NCBI GenBank assembly: GCA_002021875.1
Contig: CP018627.1
Coordinates: forward strand, 1,178,001 to 1,242,000
From: Streptomyces hygroscopicus
GTDB taxonomy: Bacteria > Actinomycetota > Actinomycetes > Streptomycetales > Streptomycetaceae
Direction of reading: 5' to 3'
DNA: 64,000 bases
The notes beneath the pieces were generated by a model. That model saw nothing but the letters and a program-made list of their open reading frames with translations. It had not been told where the DNA came from and ran no database searches. A program made the translations under genes and the position numbers. Positions 25,406-33,942 of this stretch are shown here, one piece after another (the first letter of the stretch is position 1; every line of letters begins with the position of its first letter).

Positions 25406-26082
25406 CCACCGACGATCTCCTGGAGCTGCTGCGCCGGCATCTGCCGGAGATCCGCGCCTCGCTGACCCCCGCGCAGTTCAGCGGATTCCAGGACAGCGTG
25501 CTGCGGCTGCGGGCCGCCGGAGACGACGCCAGGGCCGTGCGCGCCGCGCTGCGGGAGGTGCGGCTGGCACTGCGGCCCCTCCCCCGCGAGAACGAACTGC
25601 GCAGAAAGCTGGACCAGGTCCGGGGCGCCGCTCCCTCAGCGGTCCTGCCGGACGCCGACCGGCTGGCCGACCTGATCCGGCTGCTGGAGTCCGTGGACTG
25701 GCCGACACTGGACCCCGCGAGCGCCGAGATCGCCCGGGCCGTACGGAACCGGCTGCTGACCGCCCCCGCGCGCGGACCGGAGCAGCTCACCGGCACCGCC
25801 GCCGAGAATCCCGCCGGGGCCGGGCTCATCCGCCTCTCCGACCCGGAGCACGGCGATCGCTACCCGGACTTCCAGTTCGACCCGGACACCGGTGAGCCAC
25901 GGCCGGTGGTGCAGCGGATCAACAGAATGCTGCTGTCGGACCAGGACCCCTGGGGCGCCGCGGACTGGTGGCTCGGCGGCAACACCTGGCTGCGCGCCGC
26001 GCCGGCCGCCCTGGTGGGGCAGGTGCCGGACGCTCGGCTGACCGAGGCCGCCGCCGCGCTGTTGGGAGACGGCGGATGGTGA
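25402..26082 (+). CDS. CHAT-operon protein with possible antitoxin-like C-terminus
   Basis: The ATG at 25402 overlaps the CHAT stop (ATGA). The 226-residue protein has a helical N-terminal part (LLELLRRHLPEIRASLTPAQF and ALREVRLALRPLP) resembling helical segments I associate with CHAT-neighbour proteins. Residues 165-226 contain FQFDPDTGEPRPVVQRINRML, DPWGAADWWLGGN and PAALVGQVPDARLTEAAAALL. The tail loosely resembles the Xre/MbcA/ParS toxin-binding domain that partners RES toxins. Since the next gene encodes a RES domain, an antitoxin or adaptor role is plausible, but this is inference from weak similarity and context. Confidence 0.6.
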   Translation: MTTDDLLELLRRHLPEIRASLTPAQFSGFQDSVLRLRAAGDDARAVRAALREVRLALRPLPRENELRRKLDQVRGAAPSAVLPDADRLADLIRLLESVDWPTLDPASAEIARAVRNRLLTAPARGPEQLTGTAAENPAGAGLIRLSDPEHGDRYPDFQFDPDTGEPRPVVQRINRMLLSDQDPWGAADWWLGGNTWLRAAPAALVGQVPDARLTEAAAALLGDGGW

Positions 26083-26735
26083 GGCAGGCGCCCCCCGAGG
26101 GCGCGCGCATGAGCCCCAATCTGTGCACCCTGAGCGCGGGCACCGAGCTGTGGAGGTGCCATGAAACCGCCTACGCCTGCACCGAGTTCAACCCGAAGCC
26201 CGCGCATTCGTTCTTCGGTGGCAACCGTTTCGACGCCACCGCCGAGGACCGGTATCCGTATCTGTACGCGGCCGTGGAACCGGCCACCACCCTCGCCGAA
26301 GTGATGCTGCGGGACATGGAGTTCACCGGGCCGGAGGCCCGGCGTCAGGTGCCGTGGGCGCTGGCGGCCGCCCGCTCGCTGTCCAAGGTGCGGGTGACCG
26401 AGGATCTGGTCCTGGTGCGGCTGGTCCGGGAGGAGGATCTGGCCGCGGTGTTCCAGACCTCCTGGCTGCTGGAGACCGACGAGTACGCGCAGACCCGCGC
26501 CTGGGCGCGGGAGATCCGGCGCCAGGTGCCGGACGCCCAGGGGCTGGTGTGGCAGTCGCGGCGGCACCGCCCGCACCCCGCCCTGGTGCTGTTCGGCGAC
26601 CGCTGCGGCGAGGAGCCGCTGAAGGCGGTGCCCGGCCAGGCCCACAACCTGGGCACGTTCGAGGGGGCGGGCGAGGCCAACCGGCTGCTGGCGCCGCTGC
26701 GGGCGGTCGTCATTCCGCCCGGTACGCGGGCATGA
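26076..26735 (+). CDS. RES-domain protein (NAD-targeting toxin candidate)
   Basis: The ATG at 26076 follows GGGAG by 7 nt and overlaps the preceding stop by 7 bp, giving 219 residues; ATG 26109 (MSPNLCTLSAG) is an alternative. RES features are ELWRCHETAY (Arg), CTEFNPKPAHSFFGGNRFD, PYLYAAVEPATTLAEVMLRD, and later GLVWQSRRHRPHPALVLFGDR. RES toxins such as MbcT degrade or use NAD+. The Arg and Tyr positions expected for NAD binding are present. Coupling with the CHAT protease and the preceding protein suggests a regulated effector. Without an experiment it could also be an inactive homologue. Confidence 0.85.
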   Translation: MVRQAPPEGARMSPNLCTLSAGTELWRCHETAYACTEFNPKPAHSFFGGNRFDATAEDRYPYLYAAVEPATTLAEVMLRDMEFTGPEARRQVPWALAAARSLSKVRVTEDLVLVRLVREEDLAAVFQTSWLLETDEYAQTRAWAREIRRQVPDAQGLVWQSRRHRPHPALVLFGDRCGEEPLKAVPGQAHNLGTFEGAGEANRLLAPLRAVVIPPGTRA

Positions 26736-26787
26736 GCACGCGGGGCGGCCCGGGGGTCGCCGCCCCGCGACACCGCCCGGCACCGGC

Positions 26788-27372
26788 TCAGCCGGTGCCG
26801 GGCCCCGGCCCGTACAGCCGTACGGCGAAGCCGACCCGCAGCCCGAGCCGGAGCTGGTCGCCGTCGCGGACGGGGGTGCGCACGCCCGCCGCGATCCGGG
26901 CGCCGTTGAGATACGTGCCATTGCGGGTGCCCGCCTCGGGCTCCTCGACCCAGGCGCTTCCGTCCGGCTCCACGGTGAGCGAGGCATGACGCCGGGAGAC
27001 CTTGTTCCAGTCGGCGAACGCGGCGGCGGTCCGCGGCGCCCAGTCCGGGTGGCGGCCGATGTGCAACGGAGGGCCCGGGCCGTGGCGGAGCTCCAGACAG
27101 GGCTCGGCGCAGACCAGCAGCACATGGGTGCGCGTACGGTCGCAGGATGGGCAGCGGGCGTCCCGGGGGGCCACCGGCGCACGGCAGTTCCAGCAGGGCG
27201 CGGACACCTCGACACCGGCCGGGCCCGCCGCGGCCCGGGGTGCGGGCTCTGCCGTCGGCTCCGGCTGCGGCGCCTCGCCCGGCTTCTCCGCTGTCTCCCC
27301 TTCCGCCGGTGCTTCCAGTTCGTCGTCGTCCGGCAGGCGAACCCACCCCCGGGGAGTGTCCCGCTCGCTCAT
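26788..27372 (-). CDS. Zinc-ribbon/FHA-domain protein
   Basis: The 194-residue protein starts MSERDTPRGWVRLPDDDELE with an acidic Pro/Glu-rich N-terminus. A zinc ribbon is seen as CWNCRAPVAPRDARCPSC. The FHA domain follows: PLHIGRHPDW, KVSRRHASL, GTRNGTYLNGARI and VRDGDQLRLG. These contain the usual phosphothreonine-binding Arg, Ser and Asn residues. Its start overlaps the stop of the ClpB-like gene by 4 bp, and the same operon encodes a Ser/Thr kinase. Reading of kinase-made phosphothreonine on a partner is therefore a reasonable inference. Confidence 0.88.
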   Translation of the reverse strand: MSERDTPRGWVRLPDDDELEAPAEGETAEKPGEAPQPEPTAEPAPRAAAGPAGVEVSAPCWNCRAPVAPRDARCPSCDRTRTHVLLVCAEPCLELRHGPGPPLHIGRHPDWAPRTAAAFADWNKVSRRHASLTVEPDGSAWVEEPEAGTRNGTYLNGARIAAGVRTPVRDGDQLRLGLRVGFAVRLYGPGPGTG

Positions 27373-29438
27373 CGGCCGCCGCCGGGACCGGGATCCGCGG
27401 CCCCCGTGTGCACCACCCGCAGGTCCAGGGCCACCGTTCCGTCCCCGGCGGGCCGCACACCGGTGACGGTGACCGCCGTGCCCGCCAGCCGCTCCTGGTC
27501 GAACAGCGCCCGTGCCAGTGGGTTGATCAGATGCGTTTCCAGCAGCATGCCGATCCCCCGGCCGCCGTTGTCGACATCCGCCGTGCAGTAGGCGGACAGC
27601 GCCTGATGCGCCTCGTCGGAGAGGCGCAGATGCACCCCCTGCTCCTCCCGCAGCACCCGCTGGATGTTGCCCACCTGCGAGTCGAAGATCTCGGCGGCCA
27701 CCTTGGCGTCGATGTAGTCGAAGACCACCACATTGCCGCCGAGCCGGTTCATCAGCTCCGGGCGGCCGATCTCCTCGACGAAGTGTTCCTTCACATTGGC
27801 CAGGATGATCTCCTCCAACTGGTGGTACGGCATCCCGGGCTCGGCCACCCGCCCTTCGTGTCCGCGTCCGCCCTCACCGGTCCGTTTCCTGACCCCGAGG
27901 TTGGAGGTGAAGATCAGCACGCATTCGCTGAAGTACGTGGTGACCCCCTGCCCGTCGGTGAGCCGGCCGTCCTCCAGCACCTGGAGGAACTTGTCGAGCA
28001 CACCCTTGTCGGCCTTTTCGATCTCGTCGAACAGCACCACCCGGAAGGGGTCGTTGCGCACCGCCGTGGTCAGCTCGCCACCGGCCTCGTAGCCCACATA
28101 TCCCGGCGGTGCGCCGAGCAGCCGGTCCACCGAATGCGGTGCGGAGAACTCGCTCATGTCGAAGCGCAGACAGGCGTCCTCGGTGCCGAACAGCAGCTTG
28201 GCCACCGACTTGGCCAGCTCGGTCTTGCCGGTGCCGGTCGGCCCGGCGAAGAACAGCACACCGCGCGGCCGGCTGCCGGGGTGGGACGCCTGGGCGCCGG
28301 ACAGACTGAGCGCGGCGCGCTTGAGGATGTCGAGGGTCTTGCCGACCGCCTTCTCCTGGCCCTTCACCCGCGCCCGCAGGTCCGCCTCGCCCTTCTTGAT
28401 CTGCTTGCGGATGTAGTCCGCCTGCCACGGGTTGTCCTTGACGCCGAGCTGGTAGACCCGGACCGCGTCCCGCATCTCGGCGAACGACAGCCCGCGGTCG
28501 AGCGCCATACGGGCGCTCTCCCGCATCGCGCGCAGGGTCAGCCCGGCGGTGGCCCGGGCGAAGGTGTCGATGTCGTGCTCGTCCAGCGGCCATCGCTTGT
28601 CGAGCCGGACCGGCCCGTCGTCGTCTTCGCCCTCGGACGCGGACGCGGCGGTGTGCTCCTCGGCCAGCAGCTCGGCCATGCGCCGCCTGCTGCCCAGGTC
28701 GGGCAGCGGAATGCCGATGGTACGGACCCGTTCGCTGCCCGCGACCAGCCAGGTGGGCAGATCGCGCTCCCCGTCGGCGAGCCAGATCACGGGGTTGAAC
28801 AGCCGCCGTCCGCTTCCCGGGGAGGAGATCGGCCGTGCGTCCTCGGCCAGCTTGAGGCAGTTGAGGAAGAAGTCCCGCTCCGGATCGCTGAGCCGGGTGA
28901 CATCGGTGGGGATCCGGGCGGCGTAGTCGATCAACAGCACTACCCGGTAGGGCTGTTGGCGCGGTGCCGGGTCCGGGCGGGGCCGGCCGTCCGGTGTCTT
29001 CGGCTGCCGCCCCTGCTGCTTCCAGCCGGTGACGATGTCGCGCAGCGTCCGCTCCGCGTCGGCCAGGTGGACGGGGGTGTCGGCGCGCCGGGCGCGCCCG
29101 GGCCTGGCGGCGTCCCGCCCGTGCAGCAGCTCGCGGATCTCCTTGGCCGCCGGGCCCACGACGACGGTGAAGCCGTCCGCGATGTCGAAGCGGATCAGCG
29201 CCTCGTACCCCTCCTGCCACAGGGCGTTCCACAGGACCTCGGTGAGGGTGTGGTGGGCGTCGTAGGTCGCCTCGCGGCCGCCCTCGTCGGGGTCCTTGTC
29301 GTGGCGGACGAGGTGGATGTCCCGGATGCTGCCGTGCAGTACGTACTGGGACTGGACGCTGAGCGTGCCGACCAGTTCCTCGGCGAAGGCCGGGAGGCTG
29401 CGGTCGTCGCGACCCGGGGACGTCACTGGCTCGGTCAT
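27369..29438 (-). CDS. ClpB-like AAA+ ATPase with degenerate first module
   Basis: A 689-residue protein. The second half is a Clp-type AAA+ module: GPTGTGKTELAKSVAKLLFG (Walker A), RFDMSEFS, LLGAPPGYVGYEAGGEL (pore loop), VLFDEIEKADKGVLDKFLQVL (Walker B), IFTSNLG (sensor 1) and RPELMNRLGGNVVVFDY (arginine finger). The first half looks like a AAA module with VVLLIDYAARIP at the Walker B position but no Walker A. There is no Clp N-domain. Genes overlap by 4 bp on both sides. A role as a remodelling motor of the operon's complex is inferred. Confidence 0.9.
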   Translation of the reverse strand: MTEPVTSPGRDDRSLPAFAEELVGTLSVQSQYVLHGSIRDIHLVRHDKDPDEGGREATYDAHHTLTEVLWNALWQEGYEALIRFDIADGFTVVVGPAAKEIRELLHGRDAARPGRARRADTPVHLADAERTLRDIVTGWKQQGRQPKTPDGRPRPDPAPRQQPYRVVLLIDYAARIPTDVTRLSDPERDFFLNCLKLAEDARPISSPGSGRRLFNPVIWLADGERDLPTWLVAGSERVRTIGIPLPDLGSRRRMAELLAEEHTAASASEGEDDDGPVRLDKRWPLDEHDIDTFARATAGLTLRAMRESARMALDRGLSFAEMRDAVRVYQLGVKDNPWQADYIRKQIKKGEADLRARVKGQEKAVGKTLDILKRAALSLSGAQASHPGSRPRGVLFFAGPTGTGKTELAKSVAKLLFGTEDACLRFDMSEFSAPHSVDRLLGAPPGYVGYEAGGELTTAVRNDPFRVVLFDEIEKADKGVLDKFLQVLEDGRLTDGQGVTTYFSECVLIFTSNLGVRKRTGEGGRGHEGRVAEPGMPYHQLEEIILANVKEHFVEEIGRPELMNRLGGNVVVFDYIDAKVAAEIFDSQVGNIQRVLREEQGVHLRLSDEAHQALSAYCTADVDNGGRGIGMLLETHLINPLARALFDQERLAGTAVTVTGVRPAGDGTVALDLRVVHTGAADPGPGGGR

Positions 29439-31102
29439 GACTGCCTCTCCTGGTCATGGTGGCGGGCCTGAGGTCCGGTGCGGCTGCGTCGAGCGGGCGG
29501 GTCCGCCGTGCGCCGGACCGGCCGCGCTGGTGGCTCGCCGAAGGCGAACGGCACGCTGAGCCCGGCCCGTTCGGCCAGCTCGCGCAGCTTCTCCAGATGC
29601 TCGGGGGCCTCGTCGCACCGCTGCCAGTCGAGGTCCAGATCGTCGTCGGTCTCCTCGGCGGGGTCGCGCTCGCGGTGCATGGTGGCGACCCGGGCGGTGC
29701 CCCCGGCGTCCACGCTGACGCGGAGCCAGTGCTCCTCCCCCCAGCCCGGCGGGGTCCAGTCGATGATCTGCGCCACTCCGGAGGTGGTGTATCCGGCCGT
29801 CTCGGGCTCCGACCGCCGGACCGCCGCGCGGATCACCTCTGTGGCGTACATCCGCTGATACGCGTCGACCCGCTCTCCGACGCGGACCGCGACGCGCACG
29901 CGCTCGGCCTCCGCCAGCGTCCCGCCCTGGTAGAGAAAGCGCTCCAGGACCGCGATCTCCGCCCTGGCATCGGGCAGCGGAACGGGTGTGCCGGAGTGGC
30001 CGTCAGCGAGTGTGCCGGGGTGGTCGTCGCGGAGGAAGGCGAGCTGCTGGGCGGCCCACTCCTCGGTCTCCTGCCGCCGCTCGGCGTCGCGCGTCATCCG
30101 CTCGGCGAACCCGGCGGCCTCCCGCAGATGACGCTTGGCCGCGGCGGGCCGCCGGGCGGCGACTTCCGCGGCGACGGTGACCATCTCCTCCACCAGCCGG
30201 TAGTCGGCCACCGACACGTTCTGCGGAAGCATGGCCAGCAGGTCCCCGCCCAGCCGCAGCACCTCCTCCTCGGTGGGGGCCGCGGTGGCGGCGGGCGGCT
30301 GCGGCAGCGAACCGCGCGCCTCGGTTTCGGTGGCGGCCTCCTCGTACGCCTCCAGCGTCTGGCGGCGGCGGGCGCGCAGGGTGGCGTGCCAGCCGGTGTC
30401 CTCGGGATGCGCTCCGGCCGCCGGGCGGGCGGCTGCCTCCATGGTGGCCCGTGCGTAGGCGGCCTCCGCGTGGCGCAACCTGCGGTCGGTGTCGGCCAGT
30501 TGTCGCCATGCCTCGTCCAGGTTCCTGCCCGCCAGGGTCAGCGGCGGTGGCAGGTCGGGCGGTTCCGGTGGCCCGTCGGGGCCGGCCCGCCGTATCCGCG
30601 CGCGCAGTGTGTCGATGCGGGCGTTGGCCCGGACGGCGGCGAAGGCGGCGTCCCGCCAGCACGCGGCGGCCTGCCGGGCGTCCAACTGCCGCTGACGCAG
30701 CTCGGCCTGGTCCTCGGCGGCGCGGATGGCGGCGGCCGCGAGCACCTGCGCCCCGGCCATGGTGGCGCGGCCGACGAGCAGCGCCCCGCTGAGCGAGCCG
30801 AGGCCGATCAGGGCGGGCACCATCAGGTCGTGCAGCTGGTCCATGGCGGCGTTCAGCGCATGGCCGGTGGTGTTGTGCACGGCGGCGGCGATGTGCTGCC
30901 CGGCCTGGGTGCCGACGTGGTCCGACAGCCCGGTGCCCTGGACCGCGTTGTGCGGCACTCCGGCGTTCGGGATGGTGTTGATGACGGTGTCGTGGAACGT
31001 GTCCTGGACGGTGTGCTGGAGGGTCTCGGCGACCGGCGGCTGGGGGAAGTACACATCCGGCATCACATCGCCGATGCTGGCAATCGCCTGTCCCGAACTC
31101 AT
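29435..31102 (-). CDS. Uncharacterised membrane-associated coiled-coil protein
   Basis: The ATG at 31102 overlaps the kinase stop by 4 bp (ATGA), giving 555 residues. One hydrophobic stretch near residues 90-125 (VPALIGLGSLSGALLVG, then AGAQVLAAAAI) is followed by long Ala/Arg/Glu-rich helices likely to form coiled coil, for example RQRQLDARQAAACWRDAAFAA. A C-terminal folded region contains DWTPPGWGEEHWLRVSVDAGG. I do not recognise a family. Its position between the kinase and the ClpB-like ATPase, with coupling to both, suggests a structural membrane anchor of the same machine. Confidence 0.65.
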   Translation of the reverse strand: MSSGQAIASIGDVMPDVYFPQPPVAETLQHTVQDTFHDTVINTIPNAGVPHNAVQGTGLSDHVGTQAGQHIAAAVHNTTGHALNAAMDQLHDLMVPALIGLGSLSGALLVGRATMAGAQVLAAAAIRAAEDQAELRQRQLDARQAAACWRDAAFAAVRANARIDTLRARIRRAGPDGPPEPPDLPPPLTLAGRNLDEAWRQLADTDRRLRHAEAAYARATMEAAARPAAGAHPEDTGWHATLRARRRQTLEAYEEAATETEARGSLPQPPAATAAPTEEEVLRLGGDLLAMLPQNVSVADYRLVEEMVTVAAEVAARRPAAAKRHLREAAGFAERMTRDAERRQETEEWAAQQLAFLRDDHPGTLADGHSGTPVPLPDARAEIAVLERFLYQGGTLAEAERVRVAVRVGERVDAYQRMYATEVIRAAVRRSEPETAGYTTSGVAQIIDWTPPGWGEEHWLRVSVDAGGTARVATMHRERDPAEETDDDLDLDWQRCDEAPEHLEKLRELAERAGLSVPFAFGEPPARPVRRTADPPARRSRTGPQARHHDQERQS

Positions 31103-33738
31103 GTGAGCCTCCCTGACGTCGGCGGGGCGACCGCCCTCGGGCGGCCGCGGCCGTGCCGTTCGTCCCGGCCGCGCAGCTCCGCCACATAGCGGCGCCAGCA
31201 CCGCAGCCGGTGCCAGGTCCACCAGACGAGGACGGCCACGGTGGCCAGCGGCCACACCCAGGGGGCGTAGGCCACGGTGGCCCACAACAGGGCGATGACC
31301 GGGAGGATCAGCAGGCCCTGGACAGGGAAGCGGGAGCCGGGGCGGCGGATGAACCGGGCCACGGGCAGCGCACGGTCGATCAGCAGCCCGGCCAGGGACC
31401 GGTCCGGGTGGTAGCCGGGGCTGCCGATGCGGTACGCCGTCCACAGCTCCAGAGCCAGGACGGCGGCGGCCGCCGGGACGGCCAGCATCCACGCCGTCAC
31501 CACCGCGCGCTGGGCGGGCCATCCCACCAGATCGCCCAGGCCGATCACGAAGATCCACGGGAAGACGAAGGCGACGGCTCCGCCGAGGGCCCAGCCGAGT
31601 GTGGGCAGCATGTCCTGTCTGCGCACCCACAGTGTGGCCACGTCCAGGTCGCGCTCCTGGCGGAGGAGGGCCCGCTCGCCGTCGAGCCTCCCTTGCGTCT
31701 CCGAGGACTCCTGCTCGGCGAATCCGGCCAGCCACTCGGCCAGTTGCAGCCGCACCAGATCCTCGGGGTCGCGCACCAGCCGCCCGTACCAGGCCACCGG
31801 CTGCGGCAACGCGGCCTGGATGCCGGCGGTCCGCTCCTGGAGCCTGCGCCGGTGCGCGGTGGGAGCGGCGGCGAGCGACAGGAGGGCGGCGAGCCGGGAG
31901 CGGTCGAGCCGGGTGGCGGCGCGCACCTCGGCACGGCGGTCGCGCAGCCGGGACGACTCGTGGAGCACCTCGTCGACGGTGTGCTGCCAGCGGGAGCGGG
32001 CCGTCAGCCAGCCCTGCTGCACCTCGGCGAGCCCATCGCCGCCTGGCCGTGAGTCCAGCAGCGGCAGGATGGTGTGGTCCCGCAGATCCGCCACGACGGA
32101 GAGGGCGAACTCATCGCCGCGCCCGGCCTCCCGCAGCAACTCCCCCAGCCCCGCGTGGTCCAGCGGCACCCCGCGATAGGACGCGTCGAGGGTGGGGCCG
32201 AGCCAGGAGATCAGCCGCACCATCGTGACCGGCTTCGGCTCACGCGGCGGAGCCGCGGGGTGCTGCGGCTCCAGGAGGTCCAGCAGCGCCGCCAGTTCAC
32301 CGGCGTCGCGGCCCGGGGCGCCCTCGAACTGCCGTAGCCAGCGGGTGAATTCGCCCCGGCCGCGCCGTCGGGAGAGGAGCTGCCGGGCGGGCCGCCAGTT
32401 CTCGCTGAACGCCCTGGCCAGCTGCTTCGGCCTGGTGTAGCGCTCATCGAGGAAGGCGAACGGCTCGATGTCCGGGGCGTCTTCCGGGTCCGAGGCGCCG
32501 GGGGCAGTGCCCGCCTCCCAGGGGGCGATCGGCGGCGAGCCGCCCACCAGCCACTGCGCCACCTCGTCGGTTCCCCAGCGGTGGTCGGGGTCGCGGGTGA
32601 GCAGCCCCATGCACAGCAGCCGCAGCCGGTGGTCGGTGACCAGGGACAGATCGGGGGCGCGGGAGCTGATTTCCTCGCGGACGAAGTCGTTGTCGGTGAA
32701 CCGGACGGGATGGCGTCCACCGGCCATCTCGGCGACGATCATGCCGAGCGACCACCAGTCGGCGGGCGGGTGGATCAGCTGGTGGCGCAGCGACGCCTGC
32801 GGGGACATGTAGAGGGCGGTGCCGACCCAGCGCTCGTCCCGGGTGTAGCGCTCGGCGGGTTCGTGGGCGGAGACGGCGAAGTCGACGAGGACGAGGTCCG
32901 GGGCGGCCGGGTCGAGGCTGCCGAGCACGATGTTGGCCGGGCTGATGTCCCGGTGGACGATGTTCAGTTCGTGCAGGGTGGTGAGGGCCTCGTGCAGCTG
33001 CCGTACGACGTTGTGGATGAGCACGGGGTCGGCCGGGCCGGGGCTGTCCCTCAGATATCCGGCCAGGTCGGTCTCGCCGTAGGAGGGCGCGAGGTCGTAC
33101 GGATGGCCGTCGGCCCCGGTGTCGCCGGTCTCGGTGAAGTGGGTGAGGTGCCGGCGCGGCCGGTCCCGCAGCAGCTCCCACACCCGGCGGTCCGGGGCGT
33201 GGCCGAGGTGGTACCACTTGAGGATGTGGCTGCCGCGCTCGTCCTCGACGCGGTAGACGGCCGCCTGGTGCGGATGGTCGGGGCGGCGCAGCACGGCCCT
33301 CAGGCGGAACCGGCCGCGCAGCGAGACCGGCAGCGCTCCGGTGTCCCCGCGCAGGTCGCGACCCCCGTGCGCGACCTGCGCGGGCGCCACCGAGGGGATC
33401 TCGTCCTCGGTGGGCCCGGCCATCGTGGCGGCTGCTGACTGGGGCGGCTCCTCGTGTTCGGTGAGCCCGACCGCCGTGGCGCCGACCGATGGGGGCGGCT
33501 CCTCCTGTTCAGTGAGCCCGACCGCCGTGGTCGCCGCAGACGGAGGGGGCTCCTCGTACTCGGTGGGCGGCGGCCCGGCGTCATGCGCGCGGTGCTCTTC
33601 GGGCTCCCCCTGGTCCCGGTGGTATCCGTGGTCCCCGTGGGATGCGTATCGCTCGTCGTCCCCGTAAGCCCCGTAGTCCTCGTCGTCCTCGGATTCCGTG
33701 GGGGGCGGTTGCTCGTGCGGATGGGTCACAAAGGTCAC
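31099..33738 (-). CDS. Membrane-anchored Ser/Thr protein kinase
   Basis: An 879-residue protein. Residues 1-130 are acidic and repetitive (three copies of an EEPPPSAATTAVGLTE-like 21-residue unit). The kinase domain spans about residues 140-420: HILKWYHLG (catalytic Lys), IVHRDISPANIVLG (catalytic loop), VLVDFAVSA (DFG with Gly to Ala), WVGTALYMSPQASLR and DWWSLGMIVAEM. A helical region and about three to four C-terminal transmembrane helices (ALGGAVAFVFPWIFVIGLG, WMLAVPAAAAVLAL and LLILPVIALLWATVAYAPWV) follow. It is first in a four-gene coupled operon with FHA and AAA+ proteins. Confidence 0.92.
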   Translation of the reverse strand: MTFVTHPHEQPPPTESEDDEDYGAYGDDERYASHGDHGYHRDQGEPEEHRAHDAGPPPTEYEEPPPSAATTAVGLTEQEEPPPSVGATAVGLTEHEEPPQSAAATMAGPTEDEIPSVAPAQVAHGGRDLRGDTGALPVSLRGRFRLRAVLRRPDHPHQAAVYRVEDERGSHILKWYHLGHAPDRRVWELLRDRPRRHLTHFTETGDTGADGHPYDLAPSYGETDLAGYLRDSPGPADPVLIHNVVRQLHEALTTLHELNIVHRDISPANIVLGSLDPAAPDLVLVDFAVSAHEPAERYTRDERWVGTALYMSPQASLRHQLIHPPADWWSLGMIVAEMAGGRHPVRFTDNDFVREEISSRAPDLSLVTDHRLRLLCMGLLTRDPDHRWGTDEVAQWLVGGSPPIAPWEAGTAPGASDPEDAPDIEPFAFLDERYTRPKQLARAFSENWRPARQLLSRRRGRGEFTRWLRQFEGAPGRDAGELAALLDLLEPQHPAAPPREPKPVTMVRLISWLGPTLDASYRGVPLDHAGLGELLREAGRGDEFALSVVADLRDHTILPLLDSRPGGDGLAEVQQGWLTARSRWQHTVDEVLHESSRLRDRRAEVRAATRLDRSRLAALLSLAAAPTAHRRRLQERTAGIQAALPQPVAWYGRLVRDPEDLVRLQLAEWLAGFAEQESSETQGRLDGERALLRQERDLDVATLWVRRQDMLPTLGWALGGAVAFVFPWIFVIGLGDLVGWPAQRAVVTAWMLAVPAAAAVLALELWTAYRIGSPGYHPDRSLAGLLIDRALPVARFIRRPGSRFPVQGLLILPVIALLWATVAYAPWVWPLATVAVLVWWTWHRLRCWRRYVAELRGRDERHGRGRPRAVAPPTSGRLT

Positions 33739-33942
33739 CTCGTGAACGGGTGGGCGGTCTCGGATTCAATGGCGGCGGCAGGGGCGGCCGGTGACCGCCG
33801 CACCATGGATCAAGAAAGCGGAACCTCGGAAATCGGAAATCTGTTCCAGCACGGCGTAATTACCGGCGGTACAAAGCCCGGCGCGGTACGGCCGCTGAGA
33901 GAACGATTTCCTCTTTCCCGGCCGGTCGCTAGCCTGGTGACC

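Noticed and set aside
26788..33738. Type VI secretion system core
   Set aside because: Kinase, FHA and Clp-like proteins are present but no sheath, tube, spike, baseplate or TssJLM homologue was found.
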